Positions 44,542 through 56,570 of a DNA stretch of 64,000 nucleotides are shown one piece after another. Source of the stretch: Siphonodentalium dalli (taxonomy: Eukaryota > Mollusca > Scaphopoda > Gadilida > Siphonodentaliidae); assembly GCA_032622095.1 (NCBI GenBank), contig CP136069.1, positions 104,560,278 to 104,624,277 on the forward strand, read 5' to 3'. How positions within the stretch are numbered: position 1 is the stretch's first letter; every line of letters starts with the position of its first letter. The notes under the pieces are model-generated. The model searched no databases. It was not told the DNA's origin and saw only the letters and a program-made list of their open reading frames with translations. The position numbers and the translations under genes are program-made.

Positions 44542-44769
44542 AACAGCGGTTACAATAACCTCCCGCTGTAGGGCGGAGTAATTAGTAACAGCCATGCTGG
44601 TAGACGAAAACGGCACATTCTGAACTCCTCGACCTGTGACCTTTGTGGGCCAAGGGTGACGGAATCTGACGAGGTTTGCCGAATGGAAAACGGCACTGTG
44701 CAGTTTACTGCCAGTGTCTCTGAGCTGTTACAATTTACTCCCCCCGTGCAGTGGGGGTGAATTGTAACA
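44542..44769. repeat. Pair of long hairpins
   Basis: 44546-44593 and 44722-44769 are each near-perfect hairpins of about 48 bp. The second reads GCTGTTACAATTTACTCCCC, a short centre and the complement ending GAATTGTAACAGC. The two hairpins are also related to each other. They enclose about 130 bp without a gene and may be the ends of a fold-back element. Confidence 0.6.
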
Positions 44770-45187
44770 GCGTTGCTAATAAAACGCTTCCGGTGAATCT
44801 TTTCGTTTTGTTTTTTTTTCTTTGGGGCGAAGCCTGAAAATAAATATGATTTAATTCAATATTGTTAAATGGTGATGGCGAATCACTAATTGACAACACC
44901 ACTAAAACTATATTAATTAGATAATATGGTGTTAGTTACTTAACTTGACACAAAACGTCGCAATAATATACAAAAAGTAAAAATTATACAAGACGACGTA
45001 TTGTGTTGAATATAAGTGCCGGTGGCTGCATCGGTAAGAACAACTTTCAACATTTATTTCACCGATGATTACGCCGCGTTTGACGTTACGTACACAATAG
45101 ATCTGAGGGTTGCGCCAGGTAACGTCACAGCTGACATAGGTAAATGCCAGACACGTCAAATCACGTCAATGAGGGTTAAAGAGTTAA

Positions 45188-45322
45188 GACAAATTATTTG
45201 AGCTATTCAATTCAAGATGGTGCTGATATATGGATACCTGTGATCATGTATTTGATAAATTATCAGTTATTGCTATTGCTGGGGTATGGGTTAAACATCT
45301 GCCGATCGTGATCGGCCTCTCG
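45188..45322 (+). repeat. Family B right end, separated by piggyBac
   Basis: Carries GGTATGGGTTAAACATCTGC, the hairpin GCCGATCGTGATCGGC and the terminal CTCTCG (ending 45322). Its array part lies to the left of the piggyBac element. Confidence 0.75.
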
Positions 45323-47153
45323 TTATTTCGTGTTAACATTGATTAAAAGTTGAGGGACATCATAAGCAAGAAAATGAGTCAGGTGAAGTTAAAATTATGG
45401 GGGGTGCGTGAGTACCCTACCAACTCCTGGATTGGTGTACGTATTAGCAGATTTAATTGGGGAACACTTGTTCCCATGGCAACTAGGACCTAAATGTGGG
45501 CATGGTGAAACCTGCTTTCAGGATATATATAACATTTCAGAGCTGCGAAGGTAATCTTATAGCAGGAATTCCCATTCTTAACATGCACACCAAAGCTACT
45601 ACCTGAACTTCAATTTGTCAACAACCGGCCAATGTCGAAACTGCCAATTCGCACCAACCAGTAATCATACAAAACTTCGTTTATTGTGGTCAATCACTTA
45701 CTAAATCAAAAAAATCTGTTATATTGTTTGTATGGATTACCGACGATGATATTATCATAAATTGAAACTTATCACATCAAATTTGTGCTGAAGGGTACAA
45801 ACTACTAAAGTAAAAAAAAAAAAAAAAATTAATGTTTTTGGAGAAAATCCATTCGTTTCCAAACAAAATGTTGGTGACCTGGGCCCAATTTTTACAGTCT
45901 ATTATATATATATATAGGCCTTTTTTCCATTGGACAAAGCAATGCTTACATCAATGTGGCTGATACTATTCACATAGTTGGCATCAAAATAAACTGCCCT
46001 ATACTGTAAACTAAATTAGGGGTTGGTTGCTATGGCAACTGCTTAATCACCCTAACTGACCTCGGATTTTTGTGCCTACCACTTTTTTTAACTGAGACAT
46101 ACCAAAGATTATGTATGCGAAATTTCGTATTTTATTCACAAAGTGTAACGATTCCCCTATTTTCTGGCACATATCTGCTCCACCAGGATACTATATTGTT
46201 GATGTCTACTGGTGTGTGTTATAACCGCTCCTTAGCCATGTGAATCTAATCAACTAGAACAATGGAGCTCTAATGTAGGTCCTTGGATGCTTGGATTTAT
46301 ATTTGATCAAACAAGGCCACATATAGGAGATTAACCCATTTTACCCATTCCATGTCTTTTAACCTTTTCCAGTATCAAATAACTATATTATTTTGATATC
46401 TCACATATCTCACAATAATATAAATAGATCTGCTTACACTATGATAGTGGTGACAGCCTCTATGGTTTAGATGTTATATTAACCCTTCTCTTTTGAAACA
46501 TAAATTCGAATAAATTTGTGTTATTATGTACATTTGTCTATACCACTTTGGTACTTAACAGTATACTCTATAATTCAGCATCAAAACTCTATTTAATAGG
46601 TATCAATTATTTTATTGCTATAAACCATGTACTATACTTGCTATTATGCATTACTATAATACCTAGTTATAATTTGTTCATAGGGTCATGGTTGAGTGAA
46701 TTTTAGGGTGCACCGAGTGGTCAGAAGATTAACATTGATGGCTATGGGGTTTCATGGATTTCATCTCGAGAACATAAAAATGCTGTTCATTGTATGTAAA
46801 AATCTATTGAGTACTTTTGAGCATTTAGGCCTGTTATCGGTTTATCATATTAGGGGCTTCAGGGGGGGGGGGGGGGGGGGGGGGTCCTAGACAGAAGGAA
46901 ACAAAAGGGTCAGATAACACTAAATCAAATAAGTACATGTACCTCAAAATTCTTTTTCTCCAGTCCAAGATGGCAGATGTTATTAATACTTGGTTTGGAT
47001 TATTGCCAGGACTCTAGTTTTCAATTTGTTCATACTGTCATGGTTGACTGAGTGCTTTGAAGATTAACATTGAATATTATGGATTTTAGCATACAAGCTG
47101 ATCACTATCGCCAAGGTATGGGTTAAACAGCTGCCCTTGTGATCGGCTTTTCG
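45323..47153 (+). repeat. Family B copy, left end unclear
   Basis: The interior at 46500-46610 matches 15040-15110 (GTTATGTACATTTGTCTATA). The end at 47105-47153 has a damaged hairpin (GCCCTTGTGATCGGC) and TTTTCG. The start palindrome is missing. It contains a run of about 23 G at 46862-46884. No gene is seen. Confidence 0.55.
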
Positions 47154-47275
47154 TTTGCCATATGTAGCTGCTGGGTGGGCAGGGGACTCAATCAACCATT
47201 TTTTGTATAAAGTTAATTTCTCGCCATTTCATGATTATAAAGCAAAATAAGCAATAAAATCATAAGCTGATTTTC

Positions 47276-48513
47276 AGCTCAACTTCACTTTGTAAAGTTT
47301 GAGCTAGTGACATGGGTTGGTGTTAGATGTCTGTGCATTTGTGCATGCATGTGTCAACAATTTCCTTTGGCTCACCCTGCAGACTGCATCCCTCCTCCGA
47401 TCATCACCAAACTTCATATGTATCTTAGGGGTGACCTCTACTCTAGATGCGACCCATAATTTTTTTCCGAAATTCGTTAAAAACATGGACGCCAGCAGCC
47501 AATTTGGATTTCAAATTTTAATCCATCGGCACACCCTGCAACCCACATTTATTGGAGAAATGTTTTGAAAATTTACAGGCATGTTTAGGATCACCTCTAG
47601 ATGGGAGGTATCAAATTTTTAGCAATTTTGATGAAAAACGTGGCCGCCAGACCTGTTAACCCTCCCGGATTGTGCGGGAGACTCCCGGATTTGAGCACGA
47701 TCTCCCGCACTCCCGGACAGGCTCCTATTCTACAGGATAGAAAGACATTGTATTCACCTTCCAAATACTCAAAATGGGGGTGGGCTTATCTACGAGGACC
47801 ACCCCATGTTTTGTTTAGGGTAAAAAACCCAGACTGGGCTTATCTTCGAGGATGGGCTTACTGACGGGTGTATACAGTAATACCTTTGGTTGGATCATCA
47901 TGAAATTTGTCATGAATGTTAACATTGACATGGAGATTGGAACGAGTCATTATGGGGTCATTCGGCCAGTGGCTCTCTTGGATTTCAAAATTCAATCTAT
48001 TAGCATGGGCTACAGACCGGAGTGTTCGTCTGATCATCATGAAATTTGTTGTGGATGTTAATATTGACATGTAGATGGGAATAAGTCATTTAAGGGTCGT
48101 TTGGCCATCAAACATGGCCACTGGCAGCCATCATGGCCACTGGCAGCCATCTTGAATTTTACTCTTTGCATGACTAAATCCTTTGCCACGGGCTACAGGT
48201 CCTGCCTTTGGTTGGATCATCATGAAATTTATCATGGATGTTAATGTTGATATGTAGATGGGAATGAGTCATCTTGGGGCCATTCTACCATAAAATATGG
48301 CAGCCATCTTGAATTTTACTCTTTGCACAACTAAATCGTTTGGCATGGGCTGCAGATCGTACTTTTGTTCGGATCTGATTCTGAAATTTTGTCATAGCTG
48401 TTGACATTGCCATGTAGATGGGAACAAGTTATCTTGGGGTCATTTGGCAAAAAAAACAAAAACAATGACATAAACTTCACCGGCAGCTGCACACCCTGCA
48501 GCCCTCATTTATT
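47276..48513 (+). repeat. Family C element, long copy
   Basis: Start palindrome at 47276-47305, then about six monomers (ATCATCATGAAATTTGTCAT, AGATGGGAACGAGTCATTTT). At 47640-47880 it is interrupted by other repeats, including CTCCCGGATTTGAGC-type DNA and a segment related to 18390-18630. Confidence 0.7.
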
Positions 48514-48620
48514 AGCTCAACTTTACTTTGTAAAGTTTGAGCTATTGCCATGGCTTGGTATCCGTCATGGGTGCGCGTGAGTGTGTGAGGCATTAACAAT
48601 ACAGGCTACAGGTCGTACGA
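48514..48620 (+). repeat. Family C start, truncated
   Basis: Exact start palindrome at 48514-48543 and the GTGCGCGTGAGTGTG stretch, after which the element breaks off into repeat D. Confidence 0.7.
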
Positions 48621-48639
48621 ATTTTACGAACTTGGGAGT

Positions 48640-48875
48640 GTGTTTGCTTCAGTTGGGAGGGAGCAGACTATGGACTATGTGGGGTGGGTGGATCTGGACC
48701 ATATTTCAAGGTGGACACCCCACTGCTCAACGGAGACCCTCTAGGCTACATCCTTCTTTAGGACTACTTGTTTTTAAGTGAATTTGACAAGTACTAACTC
48801 TTATGGTCTTCCGAGTCCCAGTCTTTACAGTCTGATAAGCGTCTCCACAGTCATTGACTGTCTTGTTAAAATACT
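48640..48875 (+). repeat. Dispersed repeat D, second copy
   Basis: Shares GACTACTTGTTTTTAAGTGA, GAGTCCCAGTCTTTACAGTC and the terminal palindrome ACAGTCATTGACTGT (48848-48862) with the copies at 9977 and 53480. Confidence 0.65.
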
Positions 48876-49014
48876 AGACCATAAAATGTGGATTTTAACT
48901 AATTCTTAAGAAATTGAGGCTCCGAAATTAGACAAACTCACAATTTTGGAGGCACATAACTCGAAAAATTCTCAACATATCTGGAAAATGAAGGACATGT
49001 GAAATTAAGTTGTT

Positions 49015-50614
49015 AGCTCACCTGAGACGAAGTCTCCGGTGGAGTTATAGTCATCACTCCTCGTCCGTCGTCCGTCCATCCATCCGTCCGTCCGTCCGTC
49101 CGTCAACAATTCTTTGAACATCTTCTCCTCTGGAACCGTAAGACCAAACGGGTTCATATTTGGTGTGGATGTTCCCTCTGATTCAGATTTGTTCAAATGA
49201 GGTCACTGGGTCAAATAGTTGCGAAACCAGGGCCATAACTCTATTCCTCCATAGTAATTCTTACAGTGACTTCTTCTCGAATTTCATTGGGCCGAATGGG
49301 TTCATATTTGGTACAAAGGGTCCTTGGGGGACTGTGGTTCGGATTTGTTCAAATGGGGTCACTGGGTCAAATGTGGGCGGAGCCAGTGACATAACTAAAA
49401 AAAAAAAAAAAAAATTTAAATTCAGATTTTCGGAATTTTCAGGTCGACATTTCTCAAAAAACATTTTTTTTTTTTTAAACATGTTATAAAATTTTAAAAA
49501 AGTGACACCATTATAACATCTGCACAGTTATGAAACTTTACTCTTTAATGAAATTATGGAAACATTCCACCCTCCCCCACCCATGCACCCCCTCCCACAT
49601 GGCCCAGACCCACCCCACCCTGCCATCAACCAACATCCCTTCCAAGCCATATCACCTCCCAATTTAATTAATACCTCTTCTCACCACAGAAGCATATATA
49701 TCTGCAAAGACACAGGTCATTAATTTAGATTAGAATAATAGATGTCATCTGGCTGGTTTATGTTAACATATCTGTAGCAATTTAAAAACAAACTGGTGCT
49801 CCCAAGGTTAGGTGATGACTGATATGTTTCCCTGACATACAATGGTACTGTGAGTGGCTTAGATTTCTTCAAGTCTTGAAATAGTGTGTCTGACATTTAC
49901 AGAATGAGGTCCCCAGAGGGTGAATTTAGTGTTGCTACCCCATACAGCATGCTAGCATCACCAAATACACCCTCCAGGGACCTAATTCTGCTTAGGCCTC
50001 ATCTTCAAGTATCAAATTGAAAGTTTGTTTTAGTCACTTTTTTCCACCTTTTCAGTTTCAATGTCCCCCTAATTTGCAGAAGATAAAATGCATAATTGAG
50101 GTGCTCAATGGGTGTGTATCACCAACTTCAACTGTAGGACTTCAATCTGTTCCCAGGTTTTTATTGGCCTAATCAGATTGAGGATGAATTTGGTGATGCT
50201 AGCCTACCTTACTGAATATTGTCATTAAATCACGCTTTTGGGGACCTAATTCTGCAAATGTCAGACAAACTAAATTCAGGCTTGGCCATTTCATATTATT
50301 TTCTTAATCACCACTTATCCAGATGAAATCATACCTCTATTTTTCAAAGAAAAATTGTGGGGTATATATTGGATTAAATTTGTCTTCTATCTGTCAGGCT
50401 TCCATCCGTCTGCCTATTGGGATGTCTATCCATCCATCTATCGACAATTGTTTTCTTCTCCATATTAAAAACGGAATGTGTTTATATAGTTCAGTGTGCA
50501 TGTTCCCCAGGTATCTCACAATCAGATTTGTTCAATTAAATTCATCAGATCAAATACATGTAGGTGCGAAGCCAGGGCCATAACTCTTTCCCTCCATAGT
50601 AATTCTTAAAACAG
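49015..50614 (+). repeat. Family A element, left part
   Basis: Start palindrome at 49015-49045, GTCC/ATCC microsatellite (49062-49104), CAACAATTCTTTGAAC, then repeated monomers with GGGTTCATATTTGGT(G/A), CAGATTTGTTCAAATG and CCATAACTCT. An A18 run lies near 49400. It breaks at 50614 where a family B element has inserted, and resumes at 52870. Confidence 0.7.
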
Positions 50615-52869
50615 TTTTTATCCCATACCATAGTATGGTAAACATAGTGTCGTTGTCCGGATTGACCACTCGTCGTTAGTCTGTCTGTCTGTCTGTCTGT
50701 CTGTCTGTAGACACTTTACGCATGGTGCGATAACTCAAACATTTTATATCTGATCGGAACCAAATTTTGTATATGAATTTGTCAGCACCAAATACAGATC
50801 GAGTTCGAATATGGGTTCGATCCGATATTTTTCAATGGAGTTATGGCCCTTTGACATAGAATTTCTGCATATTTTGATAAATCAACCATTTTTATGTTTA
50901 CCCATACCATAGTATGGTAAACATAATGTCGACGTCCGGATTGACCACTCGTCGTGTGTCCGTCCGTCCGTCCGTCTGTCTGTCTGTCCGTGGACACTTT
51001 ACGCATGGTGCGATAACTCAAAAATTTTCTATCCGATCGGAACCAAATTTTGTATATGAGTTTCTCAGACCAAAATACAGATCGAGTTCAAATATGGGTT
51101 TGATCCGAATTTTTTTTACGGAGTTATGGCCCTTTTTCGACCTCGAATTCACGCATGCTGTCATAACTCGAACAATTTTTATCTGATCGGAACCAAATTT
51201 GGTATGCGAGTTTCAGAGCCCAAAATACAAATCGAGTTCGAATATGGGTTTGATCCGATTTATTTTAAAGGAGTTATGACCCTTTTTTTCAAAAATAAAA
51301 TTAAAAAAACAAAAATCCGATGCTAAAACCGAAGTATATTTTGTCCGATTGTGTTCATATTTGATATGTAGGTTTATGATGACATGCCCCTCATCTGTAT
51401 AGTTTTTGGTATTGATTGGTTGATCGGTTTAGAAAATAATTAACCCTTTGCACACATGCTATCCAATGCAATAAGTTGAACATATTTCTTCTGATCTGCC
51501 TCATATTTCTTACCTAGGTTTTTCTTAGCTTGTTCTCCGTTTGTATGGTTTTTGGTATTGTTTAATTAACCCTTTTCACTCTTATGTTTACTTAGAATTC
51601 ACCCAAGCTGCTATGACTCAAAATATTTTTCATCTGATCAGCACCAAATTTGGTATATGAATTTATCACCCCTAAATACAGATCGAGTTCGAATATGGGT
51701 TTGATCCGATATATTTTAACAGAGTTATGACCCTTTATAATTCAAGTAATTACTGGTGGGAATTTTAAGAGAACTTATCTGGCAGACCATGTGTGTAATT
51801 GAAATGAGTTAATTATCACTAGGGACATGCTATAAAGCCTGATAGCGGTACTCTTGGCTGGCAGGATTTGTTATCATATTAATGTCAAATTGATTGATGG
51901 CTATCTGGTGGAGTTCTGTTTTCTGTGCAATATTAAGTTAACCCCTTTACTGAAACAGGTTCATTACTAAAGTTTATGTAAACACTATAGGACACCTATT
52001 CTAAAATATTAAATTGGAATAGTCCATTGTTACTTTGTAGGGATGTTTTACAGACATTGTTGTCTACATACACTGTTGTCTTATCTTAGACAAAAATTAA
52101 TCCACACATTCCCAGTTCCATGATATGATGTCATTGCAAATGATTAACCCTCTCCACACATCATATGGTTTTGATGCTTTTCATTTGATCATTCTCCTAT
52201 ATTATGTCCAGGTTGATGGTGATCCACTTTTGATTTGCATGGATTTGGGATTAAAATTAAACCATTCCATAGACACATATTATGCAATAGACAGATATAA
52301 TATTATCCATTTCACTTTGATCCAGGTTCAGTAAGGGTTTCAATAAATCACCAATTATATATTCATCATTAGAGGAAATGTCTTATTTTGAAATTCCCTC
52401 AATTGCATTTGGGCTCCAGAGTAATATTAATGGTGCTGGTATTCTTGAGAGTGACTTATTGTATGGGTTTCTAAATCCAATGACATGCTTTGTATAGACT
52501 ATTTTGTGTTTATCAGTTCATTAGTTTGGGTAAGATTAACCCTATTCTAACCGATTTGATAACTCAAATATTTCCATTGATTATGTTTATACATGTAGTT
52601 CTTGGCATAGTTGACAAGAACACACCCCTAACCCGCATAGTGAGGGTCATTTGGTTTATTTGCTTAAAAATATTAACATCCTCCGCCAATCCTGTTGACA
52701 CAATGTGATAACTAAATATTTTTCACATGATCACTATATTAAGTTTGAATTGTTGAAACTTTAGCACTCATGAAAAGGTTGATGTAAGGATTTATAAAAT
52801 TTATAAAAATAGCTAATCTCTATCGCCAAGGTATGGGTTAAACATCTGCCGATCATGATCGGCCTCTCG
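50615..52869 (+). mobile_element. Family B element inserted in family A
   Basis: Starts TTTTTATCCCATACCATAGT with a GTCT microsatellite. A second start palindrome and GTCC run occur at 50889-50990. Monomers and longer internal units follow. It ends with GCCGATCATGATCGGC and CTCTCG. The flanks join as ...AAAACAG|TTTCTCAAGAACC, which continues the family A sequence, so insertion again occurred before a T run. Confidence 0.8.
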
Positions 52870-53230
52870 TTTCTCAAGAACCATTGGGCCTTATTAGCTT
52901 ATATTTGGTATGGAGGGGCCTTGTGTGACCGGGGTTCAGATTTGTTCAAATGGGGTCATTTTTAGGAAATGAGGTCCCCAGAGGGTGAATTCAGTGATGT
53001 TAGTCCACCTTGCTGAATACTGTCATTAAATTCACCTGCAAAGGTCAGACACACTAAATACAGACTCAGCTGTTCCAATATTAGTTTCTTAACCACCACT
53101 TATCCAGGTGAAATCATACCCTGATTTTTCAAAGAAAAATTGGGGGGATATTGGGGGTTATATTGATATTACTAGATGAATGGATCTCATAGATGGGGAT
53201 TCACATTTGTTCTAATAGGGGCATATATAA
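52870..53230 (+). repeat. Family A element, right part
   Basis: Continues family A: GGGCCTTATTAGCTTATATT, CAGATTTGTTCAAATGGGG, and a block (GAGGTCCCCAGAGGGTGAAT) that also occurs at 49905. Confidence 0.65.
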
Positions 53231-53479
53231 GAGATTTAACTCTCCTCTATGGCGTTTGGTACTGGTATAATAATATTGATTTCTAGACAGCCTGGGTGGG
53301 GGCAATGTTTGAGGGGGAGGGGGTGTAGATTTGACCCCCTACTTTGATCAAAAGTTAAAAACAGTTAACAATTTCATGCCTGATACTACATTAGTTGTAG
53401 ATTAGATATTCACACCAAAAATAAGTTAGAATTGTTCTCGTAGTTTGGTTTGATTTTCTAACATGTATGTTTTTAAACC

Positions 53480-53895
53480 ATCAGTCCATATGTTCCTACT
53501 TCAGGTTAAACTATTGGACCGAATTGGCCACATATTTTAACTTTATGGGGGGTAGTTGGTAATTTTCAAACGTTTGAGAGCTTGAAGTACTGGTACTAGT
53601 CGTAAAATTCAACCTAAGAGGAATGTACAAAAGGATTTTTGTGAACTTAGTACTGTGGTATGGTTGTCCTCTTTAAAAGGTAAGAGGTTGGAGATTTGTC
53701 AGTGATGTGCGATTAGAAATTTCAAGGTGAAGAACCCTGCTCATCTGAGAACATCCCGCTATATGTCCATGTTTAGAACTACTTGTCTTAAGTGATTTTG
53801 TCAAGTACTGACTCTTGTAGTCTTCAGAGTCCCCGTCTTCTCAGTCCTTACAGTCTGGTGAGAGACCCACAGTCATTGACTGTCTTGTTTATAAA
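53480..53895 (+). repeat. Dispersed repeat D, third copy
   Basis: Has GGCCACATATTTTAAC, GGGGGGTAGTTGGTAATTTT and AACTACTTGTCTTAAGTGA blocks and ends with CAGTCATTGACTGTCTTGTT (53871-53890). Confidence 0.65.
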
Positions 53896-53919
53896 CATCC
53901 TTGAAAAGCTATAAATGGG

Positions 53920-54356
53920 AAGCGGCTTCAGCTTTTCTCGTTGGGCATGACAGCAAAGCAAACAGTTATTACCGTGTGGTTATTCATTTACGTAATAGGA
54001 TTGTGCGAGGTTAGCGGCCTCCACAATCCCCTCAGCTTGAATGCTACTTCATACATCATGCATGAGTTGGATAATATGTCATATAACATTCACGACGCAA
54101 TTAGTTATAGCATATTATAGCAGACTACAATCCAAGTATGTTTTCTTCATTTAAGCAATAAGATTGCGCGAGGTAAGCGGCCTCCGCAATCCCCTGAGCT
54201 TGAATGCTACTTTCTACACCACATGTCAGATCACATTCCATGGGAACTATTTGCTATATTACACCAGCCTGGGCAAGCGGCTTTTGCTGGTGACCGTTCT
54301 TACACCTATCTGGATAGCTATCTTATTATTAAAGGGGGGTATACTGTTTTGCACCT
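53920..54356 (+). repeat. Tandem 164-bp duplication with hairpins
   Basis: GGATTGTGCGAGGTTAGCGG, CCTCCACAATCCCCTCAGC at 53998-54036 recurs at about 54163-54201 with few changes. Each forms a hairpin (GGATTGTG...CACAATCC). A related stretch is at 56640-56800. The 67- and 82-codon frames here are not called. Confidence 0.6.
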
Positions 54357-54364
54357 GTCCGTCC

Positions 54365-55673
54365 TAGTCCAAGTCTTTAGTCCGAGTTCGTCCCGTATAG
54401 TCTCTTATGACACGACTTACGCCCACGATCTGTGGCGGGAATCTGTGTTGTATTTTACTCGATTTACCTAATAAATCAATACATGATGCTATATACATCG
54501 GAAAGAGAGACATCTTATGGTCATAATGGTGTATAATAATCTAACTTTCATGTTACATTACGCATAGAATATTCAGGTTGATTGTCACCAACATCGCTGT
54601 TTTTATATTTTGTTTACTTAACTGAAAGCCGAAGTCAGGTTCCGAAGAATTCCGGCATTGTCCGCTGGGTATTCTAGTTTCCGTTTCTATATATAGCGCG
54701 GGGTTTTCCGAACAAAATGGCGAAAACCGATCGCCCCAAAGTCCAGTTTCCTATGTGCTTTGAGAACAATTCCCGCACTAAAAACTTAATGACATAATGG
54801 AGGATCAGAACGGTAGTTTTGTTGACAATTTTCGCAAGCAACTTGTCAAAATTGGAGCAAATTAGAACTCTTATGTCTGACTTGCCATGCGTGTGATGTG
54901 CATTTTGATTTGTGTGTTGATAAAATAATCGGAGAACCGAATCACACAGTTTCGAAATATAGTTCTTCCGTTTCAGTGGGACTTTTCAAACTTAAGGTTC
55001 AAAATGTATACAAATTTTGTTTGATTTTTTGTGTGCATAACAAGAGCAATATATTGCCCTGTTCGCTTAGTATATATCTTAATTTCGCGGAAGTCCACCA
55101 AATGTGGGTGAAATGTAGCACCATATAAGGCATATTATTTATTCTAATGCTCGTTGTGTTTACACTGTTTTAAACTTTGAGAGGGTTATAATTCCCGTAA
55201 TTTATTTAATGTATTACATTTATATCTCCAATGTTTAATTAATCTATTTATTTTTTATTTATTGACACACATAATTACGATTACAATGGAGAATTCATCG
55301 TAATTTGCGTTGTTAGTCCAAAATCTACGGAATATTTTCAACGGAAAATGCCGAACACAGTTCGCGAGGTCAACTGAGTTTGCATACTTTAAAAAAATTG
55401 TAAACATTGCGGTAAATGTCTCTTTTCGCATTAAATTACCACTTTCAATTCACAACTGATGTGGGTTTCAGATCAAATAGCATGTCTTCTGTTGAAAATA
55501 TCCGTTTATTGTCGCAATTGTGATATTTTATTTCATATAATTGTGGTTTTATTTGAGCGGGTCAATAACGCTTAAGTCGTGTCATAAGAGACTATACGGG
55601 ACGAACTCGGACTAAAGACCGGCACCTCCATCCCAATATCTTAGCCGGCTTTAGTACGAGAAGACTTGGACTA
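54365..55673. mobile_element. Mutator-like non-autonomous element, copy 3
   Basis: 1309 bp. The right TIR is full length, but the left TIR lost about 45 bp just after TAGTCCAAGTCTTT. It is flanked by GTCCGTCC on both sides (54357-54364 and 55674-55681), inside a GTCC microsatellite that starts family J, so the duplication cannot be separated from the microsatellite. The interior matches copies 1 and 2 closely. No transposase. Confidence 0.8.
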
Positions 55674-56570
55674 GTCCGTCCGTGCGTCCGTACGTTCGTC
55701 CGATGTCTGTTCATGTCATAACTTGAACAGTAGTGCTCGAATCTCAATGAAATTAGGTATGGATGTTCACTACTATGAGGACATTAAATAGAGGTTTCCA
55801 TCGTTTAGTTCGGATTTTCCATTCTAGAGTTATTCATCTTTGTTTATCTGGAAATAGTGGCTTTTTGGTCTGTCTGGTGTCTGTTCATGTCGTAATTTCA
55901 ACAATTGTGCTGGGATCTCAATGGAATTTGGTATGGATGTCCACTGCTATGAGGACATCAAAAAGAGGGTTCCATCGTTTTGTTTGGATATTCCATTCTA
56001 GAGTTATACATCTTTGTTCATCTGGAAATGTTGGCTTTTTGGTCCGTCTGGTGTCTGTTCATGTTGTAACTTCAACAATTGTGCTGGGATCTCAATGGAA
56101 TTTGGTATGGATGTTCACTGCTATGAGCATATTCAATAGGGGGTTCCATTGTTTTGCACCTCTCTTCCTTTCTAGAGTTATTCATCTTTGTTCATCTGGA
56201 AATATTGGCTTTTTAGTCCGTCTGGTGTCTGTTCATGTTGTAACTTCAACAATTTGCTGGGATCTCAATGGAATTTGGTATGGATGTTCACTGCTATAAG
56301 GATATTCAATAGGGGGTTCCATTGTTCTGTTCCGCTTTTCCATTCTAGAGTTATTCATCTTTGTTTATCTGGAAATGTTGGTTGTTTGGTCCATCCGATG
56401 TCTGTTCAGCTCATAACTTGAACAGTAATGCTCGGAACTCAATGAAATTTTGTATGGATGTTCACCACTATGAGGACATTTAATGGCACATTTAAAAGTT
56501 TGTTTGGTTTTTTGTTCTATAGTTATCTTTGTTTATATGAAAATGCTGATTTCTGGGGCCATATGTCTGA
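55674..56570 (+). repeat. Family J tandem array, ~177-bp monomers
   Basis: GTCCGTCCGTGCGTCCG is followed by about five monomers beginning near 55705, 55880, 56058, 56230 and 56402. Hallmarks are CTGTTCATGT(C/T)(A/G)TAACTT, CTCAATG(G/A)AATTTGGTATGG, ATGTTCACTGCTATGAG and TAGAGTTATTCATCTTTGTT. A 178-codon frame over the array results from the period being nearly a multiple of three. Confidence 0.8.

Larger units (their letters stand above)
40094..45183 (+). mobile_element. piggyBac DNA transposon, decayed
   Basis: Flanked by TTAA on both sides (40090-40093 and 45184-45187), the obligatory piggyBac target. Inverted ends begin CTCTTTAAC followed by (A/C)CT. The subterminal 17-mer TGACGTGATTTGACGTG occurs twice on the left (near 40133 and 40166) and once, inverted, on the right (near 45153). 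The element carries a broken transposase (40563-42770) and about 2.4 kb of extra 3' sequence. It sits inside a family B array. Confidence 0.85.

Noticed and set aside
54365-55681. A clean 9-bp target duplication for Mutator copy 3
   Set aside because: The flanks are GTCC microsatellite, so the shared 8 bp cannot be told from the repeat itself.
55763-56299. 178-codon open frame as a gene
   Set aside because: It runs through family J tandem monomers and shows an internal repeat of the same peptide each period; there is no start context or domain.
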